Below, piece after piece: positions 43,750 to 52,934 of a stretch of 64,000 bases of DNA. Below the pieces are notes generated by a model. That model did no database searches, was not told the origin of the DNA, and saw only the letters and a program-made list of their open reading frames with translations. Positions within the stretch are counted from its first letter, which is position 1. Each line of letters begins with the position of its first letter. A program made the translations under genes and the position numbers. The stretch lies in assembly GCF_002150685.1 (NCBI RefSeq), contig NZ_MSSW01000019.1, positions 1-64,000 on the forward strand. The letters run 5' to 3'. The DNA is from Algoriphagus antarcticus. GTDB lineage: Bacteria > Bacteroidota > Bacteroidia > Cytophagales > Cyclobacteriaceae.

Positions 43750-45521
43750 AGCTTGTGCAATTTCACCCATTCTGCCAGAAGAAACAGATTGTATAGTGTT
43801 AAAAAATGATGTTTTGTCCCAAGTTCTGGTTTGGCGGCGAGTAATCTCATCTTTTCAGGGAAATGCTCGCCATGAGTCTTCTCGAAGACTTTGATAGAAT
43901 CGAAAACACGCTTGGCAAATTCTCCATTTTCAGCAAACCATTCCATTAGCGGAAGCCCAAAACCCATTTTGTTGCGCTCAGATATCCAGTGCAAATCCAG
44001 CTCATTAAGGCATCGCTTGATCCAAGGTTTACCTTTAAGTAATCCCTCGTCTTTCACATTTCTCCACAATTCCAGCATAGCTGCATCCAAATACGGCGAT
44101 CGCCCCTCTATGCTATGCGCCATCAGGGCATTGTCTTGAATCTTTAGCACATCCTGCACCAGATAAACTTGCCGATCAAAATCCAGCATTTGTGAGTAGT
44201 CGGCCAAATTTCTGTTGAAAATTCTATCGTAATCCTCTGCCAAATCATCTGGGACATTATCCAATCCAGAAAAATTGAGAAAAGTCCTCCGGGGATCTGG
44301 ATCAATGGCAGAAATGAATTTCTGATAACTCCTTCCAAGTGGTAATTTCTCCAAAATAGGCTGAAATTTTAGCAGGAGCTGTTTTCGCTTTTGATATGCT
44401 TCAAAAGCTTTATGTCGCTGATATCCTCCCCAAAGTTCATCCGCGCCAGCTCCCGAAATCAAAACCTTTACAGACTTTTTAGCTTCCTTTCCTATCATCC
44501 AATACAAGAATCCGGCAGAATCTCCTATAGGCTGATCCAAGCTTTTCACATAGCCATCCCAGTTTTCCCAGAAAGTATTCTGAGTGATTTCTACTAGATG
44601 ATGACGTGAAGGAAAGTGCTTTGCGAAGCGACTTGCAGCATCTCCGTCGGCATATTTCTTTTTATATTTCTGCTCAACTTGGATGGTAAAAGAGCTCATT
44701 GGAATACCAGTCTTCTTATACCAAAGCGCATAAAGCAATGAACTATCAGCTCCTCCACTGAGCTGAATTCCCACAGGGACATCTGCATGAAATTGCTTTA
44801 AAACAGCTTCATTAAGCACCTCTTTGAAGGAAACTAAAGTCGGTTCAGAACTCAGCTTGGTTTGACTCGGAATATGATCCCATCGAAAAGCCGAATGATT
44901 CAAGATCTTACTATATCGCTCAGGCTTCCATTCATGAATTCCTTTAAAGAACGTATTACCCAAGAGTGGCGCTCTGAGATAGAAATACGGCTCAAATTGC
45001 CGAACATCTATTTCTGAGTTTCTTAGACTTTGGATGCTGTTACATGCTGAGGAAATGATTAGGGAATCAGGATTTTGAGAATAATAGAGTGGTTTTTCTC
45101 CATTTCTATCACGAGCTACAAGAACAGATCTCTCGGTTAAATCCACAAAAATCAAGGCAAACATACCATGGAGTTTCTCCAAACCTTTTACACCAAAAAC
45201 ACGAAGAACATGTAAAACTACCTCAGTGTCTGACTGTGTGATAAAGCAAATGCCCATCTTTATCAAGAGATTTCTGATTTCCTGAAAGTTATAAATCTCT
45301 CCATTCCAAATAAGTAAAGACCTGCCATCAGGCGCCCAAAATGGTTGATCTGCTTCAAAACCGGTATGCATGATTTTCAGCCGATTTACCCCAATCCACA
45401 ATCCGGGCCATGGACTATAGCCCGCTTGCTGATCGGGACCACGATTCTGACTCAGCTGAAGCATGCTGTTAATAGCCTCTTCATTCGCTCCCTTGCCCCA
45501 TATCAGATGGATTCCGCACAT
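43746..45521 (-). CDS. asnB: Asparagine synthase (glutamine-hydrolysing)
   Basis: Protein of 591 residues with the two-domain layout: class II glutaminase (MCGIHLIWG, Cys2 nucleophile, and NRGPDQQAG, WNGEIYNFQEIR) and a synthetase domain with the ATP loop VGIQLSGGADSSLLYAL near residue 255 and SGAGADELWGGYQRHKA near 350. It makes asparagine from aspartate with glutamine. Beside a glycosyltransferase, it may instead be the amidotransferase type found in polysaccharide clusters, which amidate sugars. Its start overlaps the nth stop (TAATG) and its stop overlaps the GT start. Confidence 0.88.
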   Translation of the reverse strand: MCGIHLIWGKGANEEAINSMLQLSQNRGPDQQAGYSPWPGLWIGVNRLKIMHTGFEADQPFWAPDGRSLLIWNGEIYNFQEIRNLLIKMGICFITQSDTEVVLHVLRVFGVKGLEKLHGMFALIFVDLTERSVLVARDRNGEKPLYYSQNPDSLIISSACNSIQSLRNSEIDVRQFEPYFYLRAPLLGNTFFKGIHEWKPERYSKILNHSAFRWDHIPSQTKLSSEPTLVSFKEVLNEAVLKQFHADVPVGIQLSGGADSSLLYALWYKKTGIPMSSFTIQVEQKYKKKYADGDAASRFAKHFPSRHHLVEITQNTFWENWDGYVKSLDQPIGDSAGFLYWMIGKEAKKSVKVLISGAGADELWGGYQRHKAFEAYQKRKQLLLKFQPILEKLPLGRSYQKFISAIDPDPRRTFLNFSGLDNVPDDLAEDYDRIFNRNLADYSQMLDFDRQVYLVQDVLKIQDNALMAHSIEGRSPYLDAAMLELWRNVKDEGLLKGKPWIKRCLNELDLHWISERNKMGFGLPLMEWFAENGEFAKRVFDSIKVFEKTHGEHFPEKMRLLAAKPELGTKHHFLTLYNLFLLAEWVKLHKL

Positions 45522-46192
45522 TATTCCTGCTTTTTTACTTTGATGATTTTGCCCTGGTTTCTCTCAAAATACTTGCATAAATGAGTTAGGGTGCACTCTT
45601 CACATTTCGGTCTTCGAGCGAGACATACATATCTTCCATGTAAAATCAGCCAGTGATGCGCGATGTGTACATATTCTTTTGGAATGTGTCGGATGAGCTG
45701 CTTTTCGACTTCCAAAGGAGTTTTGGCAGTTTGAGAAACAAGACCGAGTCGTTTCGAAACCCGAAAAACATGTGTATCCACGGCCATATTAGGCTGATTC
45801 CAAACGACCGATGTGATCACATTTGCGGTTTTTCGCCCCACGCCAGGGAGTTTGATCAATTCAGCGACAGAAGAAGGAACCTCACCGCCAAAGTCTGCCA
45901 CAAGCATTTTTCCTAATCCTAAAAGATGTTTGGTTTTATTATTCGGGTAAGAAACGGTCTTGATGTAGGGAAAAAGCTCGTCAAAATTTGAAGCGGCCAA
46001 AAACGCAGGCTCAGGGAATTTCTCAAATAAAGCGGGAGTGACTATATTAATTCGCTTGTCTGTGCACTGCGCTGAAAGTACAACTGCCATCAAAAGCTGG
46101 AATGAATTCTCGTACTGAAGTTCCGTCTCGGCAATGGGCATGTTCTCACGAAAGTGATCGATGATGGCTTCGTATCTTTCTTTTTTCAGCAT
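45521..46192 (-). CDS. nth: Endonuclease III
   Basis: Protein of 223 residues, a base-excision DNA glycosylase/AP lyase for oxidised pyrimidines. The helix-hairpin-helix reads LPGVGRKTANVI (Lys121 as nucleophile), catalytic Asp is in VDTHVFRVSKRLG (Asp139), and the iron-sulfur cluster loop is C-x6-C-x2-C-x5-C near residue 190. Length and motifs are normal. It is the first gene of an overlapping group with asnB and the glycosyltransferase. Confidence 0.95.
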   Translation of the reverse strand: MLKKERYEAIIDHFRENMPIAETELQYENSFQLLMAVVLSAQCTDKRINIVTPALFEKFPEPAFLAASNFDELFPYIKTVSYPNNKTKHLLGLGKMLVADFGGEVPSSVAELIKLPGVGRKTANVITSVVWNQPNMAVDTHVFRVSKRLGLVSQTAKTPLEVEKQLIRHIPKEYVHIAHHWLILHGRYVCLARRPKCEECTLTHLCKYFERNQGKIIKVKKQE

Positions 46193-46638
46193 TTATAAAA
46201 GGTTTATTTTACCACGGGAAACATGGAGGTCAACGTGGAGAATACTAATCGTTTTTTAAGTCTCATAAGAATCAAAGGGTTGAAAGCCCATGTTACTATA
46301 GAAAAGACTAAAGGACTGGGTACAGAACATGTCAATCGATAAAAGCTCTGAAGGAGTAAAATACTATTTGCATCCCACTATTGCGAAATTCTAAATTATA
46401 AATGATCTCTGAGCGAAATGCTAATTTAAAAGATGCTCACATCAATCCCATTTTTGAAAAGAAATAGGTTAGAAAATAATCGTATCTGATTGGCTTTCCA
46501 CCTAGAAATTAACCTCAAATCTAGTTGAAATTCAAAACTTGCATAGAAAGAAGGTGAAATAATGACAATTAAGTGGAATGCTCGGCTCAGTGGTTTTTTG
46601 GTGAGGACATAAAGTTTAAATTCGGAAAACCACCTGCT
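46193..46638. repeat. Intergenic region with interspersed repeat
   Basis: No gene is visible. Around 46270-46360 there is a GGGTTGAAAGCCC stem, then AGCTCTGAAGGAGT, both related to the hairpins at 50-62 and 20640-20733. A TACCACGGGAAACATGGAGG segment near 46209 may be a distant relative of the ACCGC-GAGA repeats. The promoter of the P1 peptidase should lie in 46500-46638. Confidence 0.5.
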
Positions 46639-47757
46639 ATGAAAAACCTCGACCTTCTATTTGTACTCTTTATTTTATTTGTCTCCAACTCATTTTCGCA
46701 AGAAAGACCACGAGATAAAGAGATCATCTTTGGCGTACTTCCGCCAGGTTCGCTGAATGCGATCACTGATGTACCTGGTGTGAAAGTGGGGCATTTCACC
46801 AAAATAGAAGGCAACGATATCCGCACCGGAGTGACAGCTATTTTGCCACATGGAGGAAATCTTTTTCAGCAAAAAGTCCCTGCGGCGATTTATGTGGGGA
46901 ATGGTTTTGGCAAGTTGGCTGGGACAACTCAAGTGCAAGAGCTTGGTAATATCGAGGCCCCGATTATTCTCACCAACACACTGAGTGTGGCTGCTGGAAT
47001 CGAAGGAGTAGTTCGGTATTCTTTGGAGCAAAAAGAAAATGAAAATGCCCAATCTGTGAATGCTGTAGTCGGTGAAACGAATGATGGCTTTCTCAATAAT
47101 ATCCGCGGAATGCATATTTCTCCGGAAGAGGTAATCCAGGCGATAAATTCGGCCGAGTCTGGAATAGTGGCCGAAGGAAATGTAGGAGCCGGCACTGGCA
47201 CGGTTTGCTTTGGGTGGAAAGGTGGAATCGGAACTGCATCCCGCAAGCTTCCCGAAAGCTTGGGAGGATATACGGTCGGAGTGCTGGTTCAGACAAATTT
47301 CGGAGGAAATCTACAAATCGATGGATTGGCTGTGGGAGAAAAAATGGGTAGATATCCATTTCGCGATGCCATGGAAAAGTCTGACGGTAGCTGCATGATA
47401 ATTGTGGCAACTGATGCTCCAGTGCTGGAGCGAAACCTAGAAAGAATGGCTAAGCGAGGGATGATGGGTCTAGCAAAAACCGGCGGGATCGCTTCTAATG
47501 GTTCTGGTGATTACGTGATTGCTTTCAGTACGGCAGAAGCACTTCGAATTCCCTACTCTGCTGAAGATGGAATTTTGGTAACCGCTGAATTCATAAGGAA
47601 TGATGACATGTCTTCGCTCTTTATGGCCGTTATTGAAGCGACCGAAGAAGCTATTATCAATTCCTTGTTTGCTGCCGAATCTATGGAGGGAAAAGATGGA
47701 CATCGCGTCGAGAAATTGCCTATAGATCAGGTAATGAACTTGATGAAGCAAAAATAA
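46639..47757 (+). CDS. P1 family peptidase (DmpA/BapA-like)
   Basis: Secreted protein of 372 residues. The ATG at 46639 starts a signal peptide (about 1-20); upstream in-frame codons have no signal. The DmpA fold marks are GSLNAITDVPGVKVGHFTKIEG, NGFGKLAGTTQVQELG and, near the carboxyl half, GIASNGSGDYVIAFST, where Ser289 is the nucleophile freed by autocleavage at the Gly-Ser bond. The family contains D- and beta-aminopeptidases, so substrate is uncertain. It is a single gene before the metal ATPase. Confidence 0.9.
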   Translation: MKNLDLLFVLFILFVSNSFSQERPRDKEIIFGVLPPGSLNAITDVPGVKVGHFTKIEGNDIRTGVTAILPHGGNLFQQKVPAAIYVGNGFGKLAGTTQVQELGNIEAPIILTNTLSVAAGIEGVVRYSLEQKENENAQSVNAVVGETNDGFLNNIRGMHISPEEVIQAINSAESGIVAEGNVGAGTGTVCFGWKGGIGTASRKLPESLGGYTVGVLVQTNFGGNLQIDGLAVGEKMGRYPFRDAMEKSDGSCMIIVATDAPVLERNLERMAKRGMMGLAKTGGIASNGSGDYVIAFSTAEALRIPYSAEDGILVTAEFIRNDDMSSLFMAVIEATEEAIINSLFAAESMEGKDGHRVEKLPIDQVMNLMKQK

Positions 47758-47774
47758 ATATGATTATCCGCACT

Positions 47775-47907
47775 TATGCCATTAGCCATGGTCTCTTTGA
47801 TTTACTGGCTTGAAGACCCTCCACGGGCGAGGCAGGCTGAAGTGGCCTAAATGCTTGAGCTTACCAGACACTAGGATGCTTTGGCCTCTTTGTTAGCCAA
47901 TGGCATA
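47775..47907. repeat. Possible small element with imperfect inverted ends
   Basis: TATGCCATTAGCCA at 47775-47788 and, reversed, TAGCCAATGGCATA at 47894-47907 form 14-base inverted ends (12 of 14 match) enclosing 105 bases with no gene. Size and ends resemble a MITE-like insertion, but no target duplication is clear. Confidence 0.4.
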
Positions 47908-47931
47908 CAAACAAAAAAATAAACCGGAATT

Positions 47932-49920
47932 ATGGGGAGTAAGAATCAGAAAAGCCATTTGGAAATAGAAGATAGAGACTGTTGTGCTGTAGATGAGCAG
48001 GTCAATCATGAAGGTCATTCGACCGACGATGGGCACGATCACTCCATCGCCAAAGATGAGAGCATGTTGAGATTTTTTGCTCCAGCTATTTTTTCCTTTG
48101 TGGTGATGATTTTTGGGCTTGGCTTCGACTATATTTTTCCGCAGGATTGGTTCCAAGGCTGGGTGAGGCTCGGTTGGTATTTGGTAGCCTATTTACCTGT
48201 TGGACTTCCTGTTTTGAAAGAGGCTTGGGGTAGTATTTTGAAGGGGGATATTTTCTCAGAATTCCTGCTGATGGGAATTGCTACAGTTGGCGCATTTGCT
48301 ATCGGAGAATATCCCGAAGGTGTGGCTGTAATGCTTTTTTATTCCGTAGGGGAAGTTTTTCAGGCAATGGCCGTGACACGGGCAAAAACCAATATCAAAA
48401 CCTTGCTCGATCAGCGACCTGATGAGGTGACGATTTTGGAAGGAAATACTACCAAGACGATTAAAGCAGCTAGCGCAAAAATCGGAGACATTATTCAATT
48501 GAAAGCTGGAGAAAAACTTGGTCTTGATGGAGAGTTACTTTCTGAGAAAGCGTCGTTTAATACCTCCGCTTTGACAGGAGAAAGCAAGCCGGATTCCAAA
48601 GAAAAAGGAGCTGAGGTCTTAGCAGGAATGGTCAATCTGAATACTGTTTCTCTGGTAAAAGTGACTGCTGCTTATACAGATAGTAAACTTTCCAGGATCT
48701 TGGAATTGGTACAAAATGCGACTGCGCAAAAAGCTCCGACGGAATTGTTCATCAGGAAATTTGCCAAGATTTATACACCCATCGTAGTCTTTTTGGCAAC
48801 AGGAATCTGCTTTCTTCCCTTCCTTTTTGTAGAAGATTACGTATTCAGCGACTGGCTTTATCGTGCACTGATCTTCTTGGTGATTTCCTGTCCCTGCGGG
48901 CTGGTGATCAGTATTCCTTTGGGATATTTTGGGGGAATAGGAGCCGCGAGTAAAAACGGGATTTTGTTTAAAGGAAGTAATTTCTTGGACAGCATTGCTC
49001 AAATCAGTCAAGTCGTGATGGACAAAACGGGGACAATGACTGAGGGAGTTTTTAATGTGCAGGAAGTGCATCTTCAGCCAGACTTTGAGAATTCTAAAAT
49101 TCTGGATTTTATAAATGCGCTGGAAAGCAAAAGTACTCACCCAATTTCCACCGCCATCAAGGATCACGTGGGCGAAGTTGATCCCAGTGTTGTTTTGGAA
49201 AATGTGGAAGAAATAGCTGGACATGGTCTGAAAGCCCAAGTTGAGGGCAAGCAATTGCTCGTTGGGAATTTCAAGCTGATGGATAAGTTTTCGATTCCTT
49301 ATTCTATCGATCCTAGCAGCATAGTTTACACCTTGGTTGCGATAGGATACGATGGGAAATTTGCTGGCTACTTGACCATCGCGGACAGTATTAAAGCTGA
49401 TGCTCAGCATACCATTGATCAGCTAAAAGCAATGGGAGTTGGGATCACTATGCTCAGCGGGGATAAAAGTAATGTCGTCAAGTTTGTCGCAGACAAGTTG
49501 GGAATTCCTAATTCATTTGGTGGTCTGCTTCCGGAAGATAAAGTAGAAAAGGTCAAGGAGATCAAAGCTCAAAAAGGAACGGTTGCCTTTGTGGGCGATG
49601 GGGTAAATGATGCGCCTGTAGTGGCGATATCTGACGTAGGAATCGCTATGGGTGGACTGGGAAGCGATGCTACTATCGAGACTGCCGATGTGGTGATCCA
49701 AGACGATAGACCAAGCAAGATCCCAATGGCAATTTCTATCGGGAAAAAGACCAAACAAATCGTGTGGCAGAATATAGGTTTTGCTTTTGGGGTAAAAGTG
49801 ATTGTTTTGGTTCTTGGAGCCGTGGGAATGGCAACGATGTGGGCAGCTGTTTTCGCAGATGTTGGGGTGGCGTTGTTGGCTATTTTGAATGCAATACGAA
49901 TTCAGAAGATGAAGTTTTGA
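47932..49920 (+). CDS. P1B-type heavy-metal ATPase (Zn/Cd/Pb type)
   Basis: Protein of 662 residues. The metal site CPC (320-322) in the sixth helix, phosphorylation motif DKTGT (Asp364), HP motif in STHPIS and the hinge GDGVNDAP are all present, giving a complete P1B ATPase. The amino end lacks an HMA domain; it has a Cys-Cys pair and a His-rich stretch (HEGHSTDDGHDHS) instead, which probably binds zinc. It should pump Zn, Cd or Pb out of the cytoplasm. The gene is not near a metal-sensing regulator, but the Fur-family gene at 16288 is a candidate. Confidence 0.92.
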   Translation: MGSKNQKSHLEIEDRDCCAVDEQVNHEGHSTDDGHDHSIAKDESMLRFFAPAIFSFVVMIFGLGFDYIFPQDWFQGWVRLGWYLVAYLPVGLPVLKEAWGSILKGDIFSEFLLMGIATVGAFAIGEYPEGVAVMLFYSVGEVFQAMAVTRAKTNIKTLLDQRPDEVTILEGNTTKTIKAASAKIGDIIQLKAGEKLGLDGELLSEKASFNTSALTGESKPDSKEKGAEVLAGMVNLNTVSLVKVTAAYTDSKLSRILELVQNATAQKAPTELFIRKFAKIYTPIVVFLATGICFLPFLFVEDYVFSDWLYRALIFLVISCPCGLVISIPLGYFGGIGAASKNGILFKGSNFLDSIAQISQVVMDKTGTMTEGVFNVQEVHLQPDFENSKILDFINALESKSTHPISTAIKDHVGEVDPSVVLENVEEIAGHGLKAQVEGKQLLVGNFKLMDKFSIPYSIDPSSIVYTLVAIGYDGKFAGYLTIADSIKADAQHTIDQLKAMGVGITMLSGDKSNVVKFVADKLGIPNSFGGLLPEDKVEKVKEIKAQKGTVAFVGDGVNDAPVVAISDVGIAMGGLGSDATIETADVVIQDDRPSKIPMAISIGKKTKQIVWQNIGFAFGVKVIVLVLGAVGMATMWAAVFADVGVALLAILNAIRIQKMKF

Positions 49921-49975
49921 TTGAATAGGCAGGGATGTCGGGTGACAGGTGACCGATGAAATCTGATTGCTGGTG

Positions 49976-50827
49976 TTAATCAAATTTCAATTTCTGTATC
50001 AAATCCATAAAGTATTGCTGGCTCCATATAGCAATTACAGCATCATTTGGAATGAAGCGCACAACATCTTCCTTTATACTTTTAAAATCTACGTTTTCTA
50101 TTTTAGCTTCTAAAAGTTTCATGACCTCTGCATTGGTTATAGTTTCTTTACTCCAATCACCAGTATCCTTAGCTCTGAGAAGAAAATGGTGAAGATCCAA
50201 TGGAATTCCTTTTTTGATGTACCATTCCATATCATACCAATCCCGTCCCTTTACCCTTTTTTGCCACTTCCGAAAAAGCAACGCGTGGATTTTCCCTGCA
50301 AAAAGACTATGAACCGTAAAACACTTGACATAGAAAGAAAATGGGCGAAGTAGTAACTTTTCTTCAGTTTCAAAGCCCAATGGAGGTAATCGATCCACCT
50401 CTATTTTAATCTTAATACTTGGCATAAGTTTAACCCCCGCTTGTGGTATGATACCACGTAACTCGAGCTCTTTCCATACGGTCGCAGATTTCAGAAAAGC
50501 GGATTCTATGCTTGATTCCACTTGCTTTTTCTTTTCTACAATACTCACTTTCATTCCAATAGCCTCAAATTCAGTAATAATGGCTTCAAAATAAACTTCC
50601 AGAGAAAAATCCGGATTAACGTTCAATAATGAAAAATCAAGGTCCTCTGAATATCTATCCAACCCATAGAATATTCGAAGCGCAGTTCCACCGTAGAAGG
50701 CAGCCTTTTCAAAAAATCCCGCACGCTGCAAACCTGCCAATGCCACTTCCTGCATAATTTCGCGCAAAGCTGCAAATGCTTCTTCTTGAGTTTTAGGCTT
50801 ATATTCCTCAATCCATTCCTGAATCAT
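49976..50827 (-). CDS. abiEii: AbiEii-type nucleotidyltransferase toxin
   Basis: Protein of 283 residues with the nucleotidyltransferase motif GGTALRIFYGLDRYSEDLDF near residue 43 (GG-T, then D-x-D), and a carboxyl helical region with KGRDWYDMEWYIKKG. AbiEii is the toxin of a type IV toxin-antitoxin, originally an abortive-infection phage defence, that acts by nucleotidyl transfer. The start overlaps the upstream AbiEi stop (ATGA, 50824-50827), so the two are coupled. Length is typical. Confidence 0.9.
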   Translation of the reverse strand: MIQEWIEEYKPKTQEEAFAALREIMQEVALAGLQRAGFFEKAAFYGGTALRIFYGLDRYSEDLDFSLLNVNPDFSLEVYFEAIITEFEAIGMKVSIVEKKKQVESSIESAFLKSATVWKELELRGIIPQAGVKLMPSIKIKIEVDRLPPLGFETEEKLLLRPFSFYVKCFTVHSLFAGKIHALLFRKWQKRVKGRDWYDMEWYIKKGIPLDLHHFLLRAKDTGDWSKETITNAEVMKLLEAKIENVDFKSIKEDVVRFIPNDAVIAIWSQQYFMDLIQKLKFD

Positions 50828-51462
50828 AAGCTTCGAATTGTTTTAACAAGCACCTGTAAACTGCTTTTTTTTGGTGCTTCAGGAATCCAAGTATCCATTA
50901 CGTCCAGATTAAACCCTCGAAATAATTCTTCACTCATTCTCATATCCCCAGTTAAGAAATCCATAACCTGTTTGCTGCTTCGCAAATTTATTCCATATGT
51001 CATTACAATTTTGTCACAAATAGCCTTTTCCGGAGAGGCTATCATAGCAGTCTGCCTTGGAGTAAGTGCTACACTGCGGATGCCATAGGAATAGTAGGGC
51101 AACGAAGCCTGTCTGTAACTGAACCGTCCTACGGCTGTCTTGTAAGTCTTAGCAGCTTTGACTGTCACAGAGATAGTTTCAAAAACTCGTTCAGGTATAA
51201 AACCCCAATAGGAAAGTGATGCCTCCATCGAAACGTAACTTGGTCCCAACAAATGATTTGCGATAAGAAATGATTCTGGTCGAAGCAATTTACTCTCCGG
51301 CCCCGCGATGTAGAGTCCATTTTTTAATATGGTCAGCCATCCTGCTTTCACCAATTCCGATATCTTGTCGTTGGGCCTCTTGTATTTTTTCAAAAGAGAA
51401 AGCATCACCTGCCTGTTAAGCGGTTCCTCTTGGTATTCTTGAAAAAGATTATGAAACTCCAT
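50824..51462 (-). CDS. abiEi: AbiEi-type antitoxin and repressor
   Basis: Protein of 212 residues. The amino-terminal winged helix (LLKKYKRPNDKISELVKAGWLTILKNGLY) fits AbiEi, as do the segment LIANHLLGPSYVSMEASLSYWGFIPE and the carboxyl antitoxin region (SPEKAICDKIVMTYG). AbiEi neutralises the toxin and represses its own operon through inverted repeats in the promoter. Two matching palindromes lie just upstream at 51484-51502 and 51550-51568, agreeing with this. It ends overlapping abiEii by four bases. Confidence 0.9.
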   Translation of the reverse strand: MEFHNLFQEYQEEPLNRQVMLSLLKKYKRPNDKISELVKAGWLTILKNGLYIAGPESKLLRPESFLIANHLLGPSYVSMEASLSYWGFIPERVFETISVTVKAAKTYKTAVGRFSYRQASLPYYSYGIRSVALTPRQTAMIASPEKAICDKIVMTYGINLRSSKQVMDFLTGDMRMSEELFRGFNLDVMDTWIPEAPKKSSLQVLVKTIRSL

Positions 51463-51483
51463 ATTGCCAAATTTTTATATAAA

Positions 51484-51502
51484 AATCGGAAAAAAACCGA
51501 TT
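51484..51502. promoter_or_regulatory. AbiEi operator-like palindrome 1
   Basis: AATCGG, seven bases, CCGATT. It lies 22 bases before the abiEi start on the minus strand, in an A/T-rich promoter stretch. A second site with the same arms and the same spacing is at 51550. Confidence 0.65.
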
Positions 51503-51549
51503 AAACCTAGGATGTTTGACAAATAGAAATGTAGAATACGACTTGATAA

Positions 51550-51568
51550 AATCGGGATAATTCCGATT
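51550..51568. promoter_or_regulatory. AbiEi operator-like palindrome 2
   Basis: AATCGG, seven bases, CCGATT, flanked by GATAA and TTATC, which extend the symmetry. Centre-to-centre distance to site 1 is 66 bases, close to six turns of helix. Confidence 0.65.
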
Positions 51569-52041
51569 TATCATGAAAAATCTATCAGCTTTCGGGAGAG
51601 GTGAATAAATCATTAACAATATGAAGTCTGGTAGGTCTTAATTTGGACGTAAGTTCGAATCCACATTTCCTCACACAGGAACACTTTATGTATTGTGATT
51701 ATTCGGAATCTTGCCAGTAGAAAATTTATAGGATCGAAAGTCCGAAGACACATTGAATTCTGGTTTACTTCGGTCTTTGGTCATCGGTCTTCCAACCCGT
51801 TGACCAAAGAGAATTCGATTACTGGCAGAAAAGCGTAAATACAGATGTATTATGTAAATCCGCTTATCTGCCAGTAAAAGACAAAATCAGGCATTGTCAG
51901 CGCAACTTCGGTCTTCCGTCATCGGTCTACCAGGCCGATAAGTGAAGAAAATAAGGCTAGTGGCCTCATTGCGGTATATATTTGTTATCCCCCTATTTAC
52001 TCACTGGTAATTCCCGTAAAATTGCAGCTTAATTCCTGGGC
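51569..52041. repeat. Intergenic repeat block with a 17-bp inverted repeat
   Basis: No gene is visible. TTACTGGCAGAAAAGCG at 51819-51835 and its near-complement at 51861-51877 (16 of 17) flank 25 bases. A related TTACTGGCATGATAGCGGAT lies at 56079-56098. Around 51766-51790 and 51905-51935 are CTTCGGTCTT...TCATCGGTCT segments, also seen in altered form near 20186, 49940 and 56011. A T-arm-like GTTCGAATCC at 51653-51662 is not part of a tRNA. Confidence 0.5.
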
Positions 52042-52797
52042 TTGAAAGCAATACTATCCACGTTTATTTTTCTCTTTTTGAGCTTTATGCCAAAATTGTC
52101 AATGGCTCAAAAGGATGTCACTCATCAACAATTGATTTGGTACGCCTATTTTCTAACTGTTCCCATAGACAAGAATTGGTCAGTAGTAGCAGAAATTCAG
52201 GAGAGGCATTTTGTTCACCCTTTTGCGCAGCACCAATTATCGTTGAGAACCCACCTCCACCGTAAGTTAGGTGCACGTGGGTGGGAAGCATCAGCAGGAT
52301 TTGCGACTTTTTTTCAAAGCCCAAACTACCCCACCTCTGATTTGAATCTGGTGGTACCGGAGCTTAGGCCGCATGTAGAGTTTGCCAATAAGCATACCCT
52401 TCAGAAGTTAACCCTTGATCATCGCTTTCGAGCGGAGGCACGTTATTTTCATCAGCTGAATGTCGAAGAGACGAAGTTGGAGGATGGGTACTTTTTCGGG
52501 AGCTTTAGATTTCGTTATCGAATCTTGGCGTCCTACCCGATTTGGAAAATCAATGAAAAACTAGTGGTGAAAGTAATCGCAGGAGACGAATTGATGGTTC
52601 AGGCTGGCAAAAAAGTGAGGTACACCTTCGACCAAAATCGAATAATTCTCGGATTAGGATTAGTGGTTTCGCCAGGTTTGAATGTGGAAGCTACTTACCA
52701 AAAATGGATAAATCAACGTGAAACAGGTGGCTACTACAATCGTGATATTTTGAGATTAACTCTAAATCACCGATTGAATTCAGGTAGTTCGAAATAA
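52042..52797 (+). CDS. DUF2490 family outer membrane protein
   Basis: Protein of 251 residues with a signal peptide (about 1-22) and a run of amphipathic strands with aromatic girdles (WYAYFLTVPIDKNWSVVAEIQERHF, GYFFGSFRFRYRILASYPIW), ending NHRLNSGSSK. It resembles DUF2490, a small predicted beta-barrel of the outer membrane. The start is a TTG at 52042, chosen because the signal peptide begins there and no ATG is better placed. Function is unknown. It is 137 bases before the ggt gene. Confidence 0.75.
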   Translation: MKAILSTFIFLFLSFMPKLSMAQKDVTHQQLIWYAYFLTVPIDKNWSVVAEIQERHFVHPFAQHQLSLRTHLHRKLGARGWEASAGFATFFQSPNYPTSDLNLVVPELRPHVEFANKHTLQKLTLDHRFRAEARYFHQLNVEETKLEDGYFFGSFRFRYRILASYPIWKINEKLVVKVIAGDELMVQAGKKVRYTFDQNRIILGLGLVVSPGLNVEATYQKWINQRETGGYYNRDILRLTLNHRLNSGSSK

Positions 52798-52934
52798 TGA
52801 TTGATGATTTTTTTAGATGAAAAGTTATTTAGATTATAAGCACAAGGCTCCGCTTATCAGAACATTTAGAAATGATCTGACATTTTCTCTTATTTTTACT
52901 CAAACCACTCCACAACCTTTAAGCTTAAAACCAC

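Noticed and set aside
48619-49410. Long minus-strand open frame inside the metal ATPase gene
   Set aside because: It lies fully inside a well-conserved P1B ATPase gene on the other strand, and its protein has no recognisable motif or signal.
51653-51662. T-arm-like GTTCGAATCC suggesting a tRNA or att site
   Set aside because: Flanking bases do not pair as a T-stem, and no anticodon or acceptor stem can be built; no tRNA is visible.
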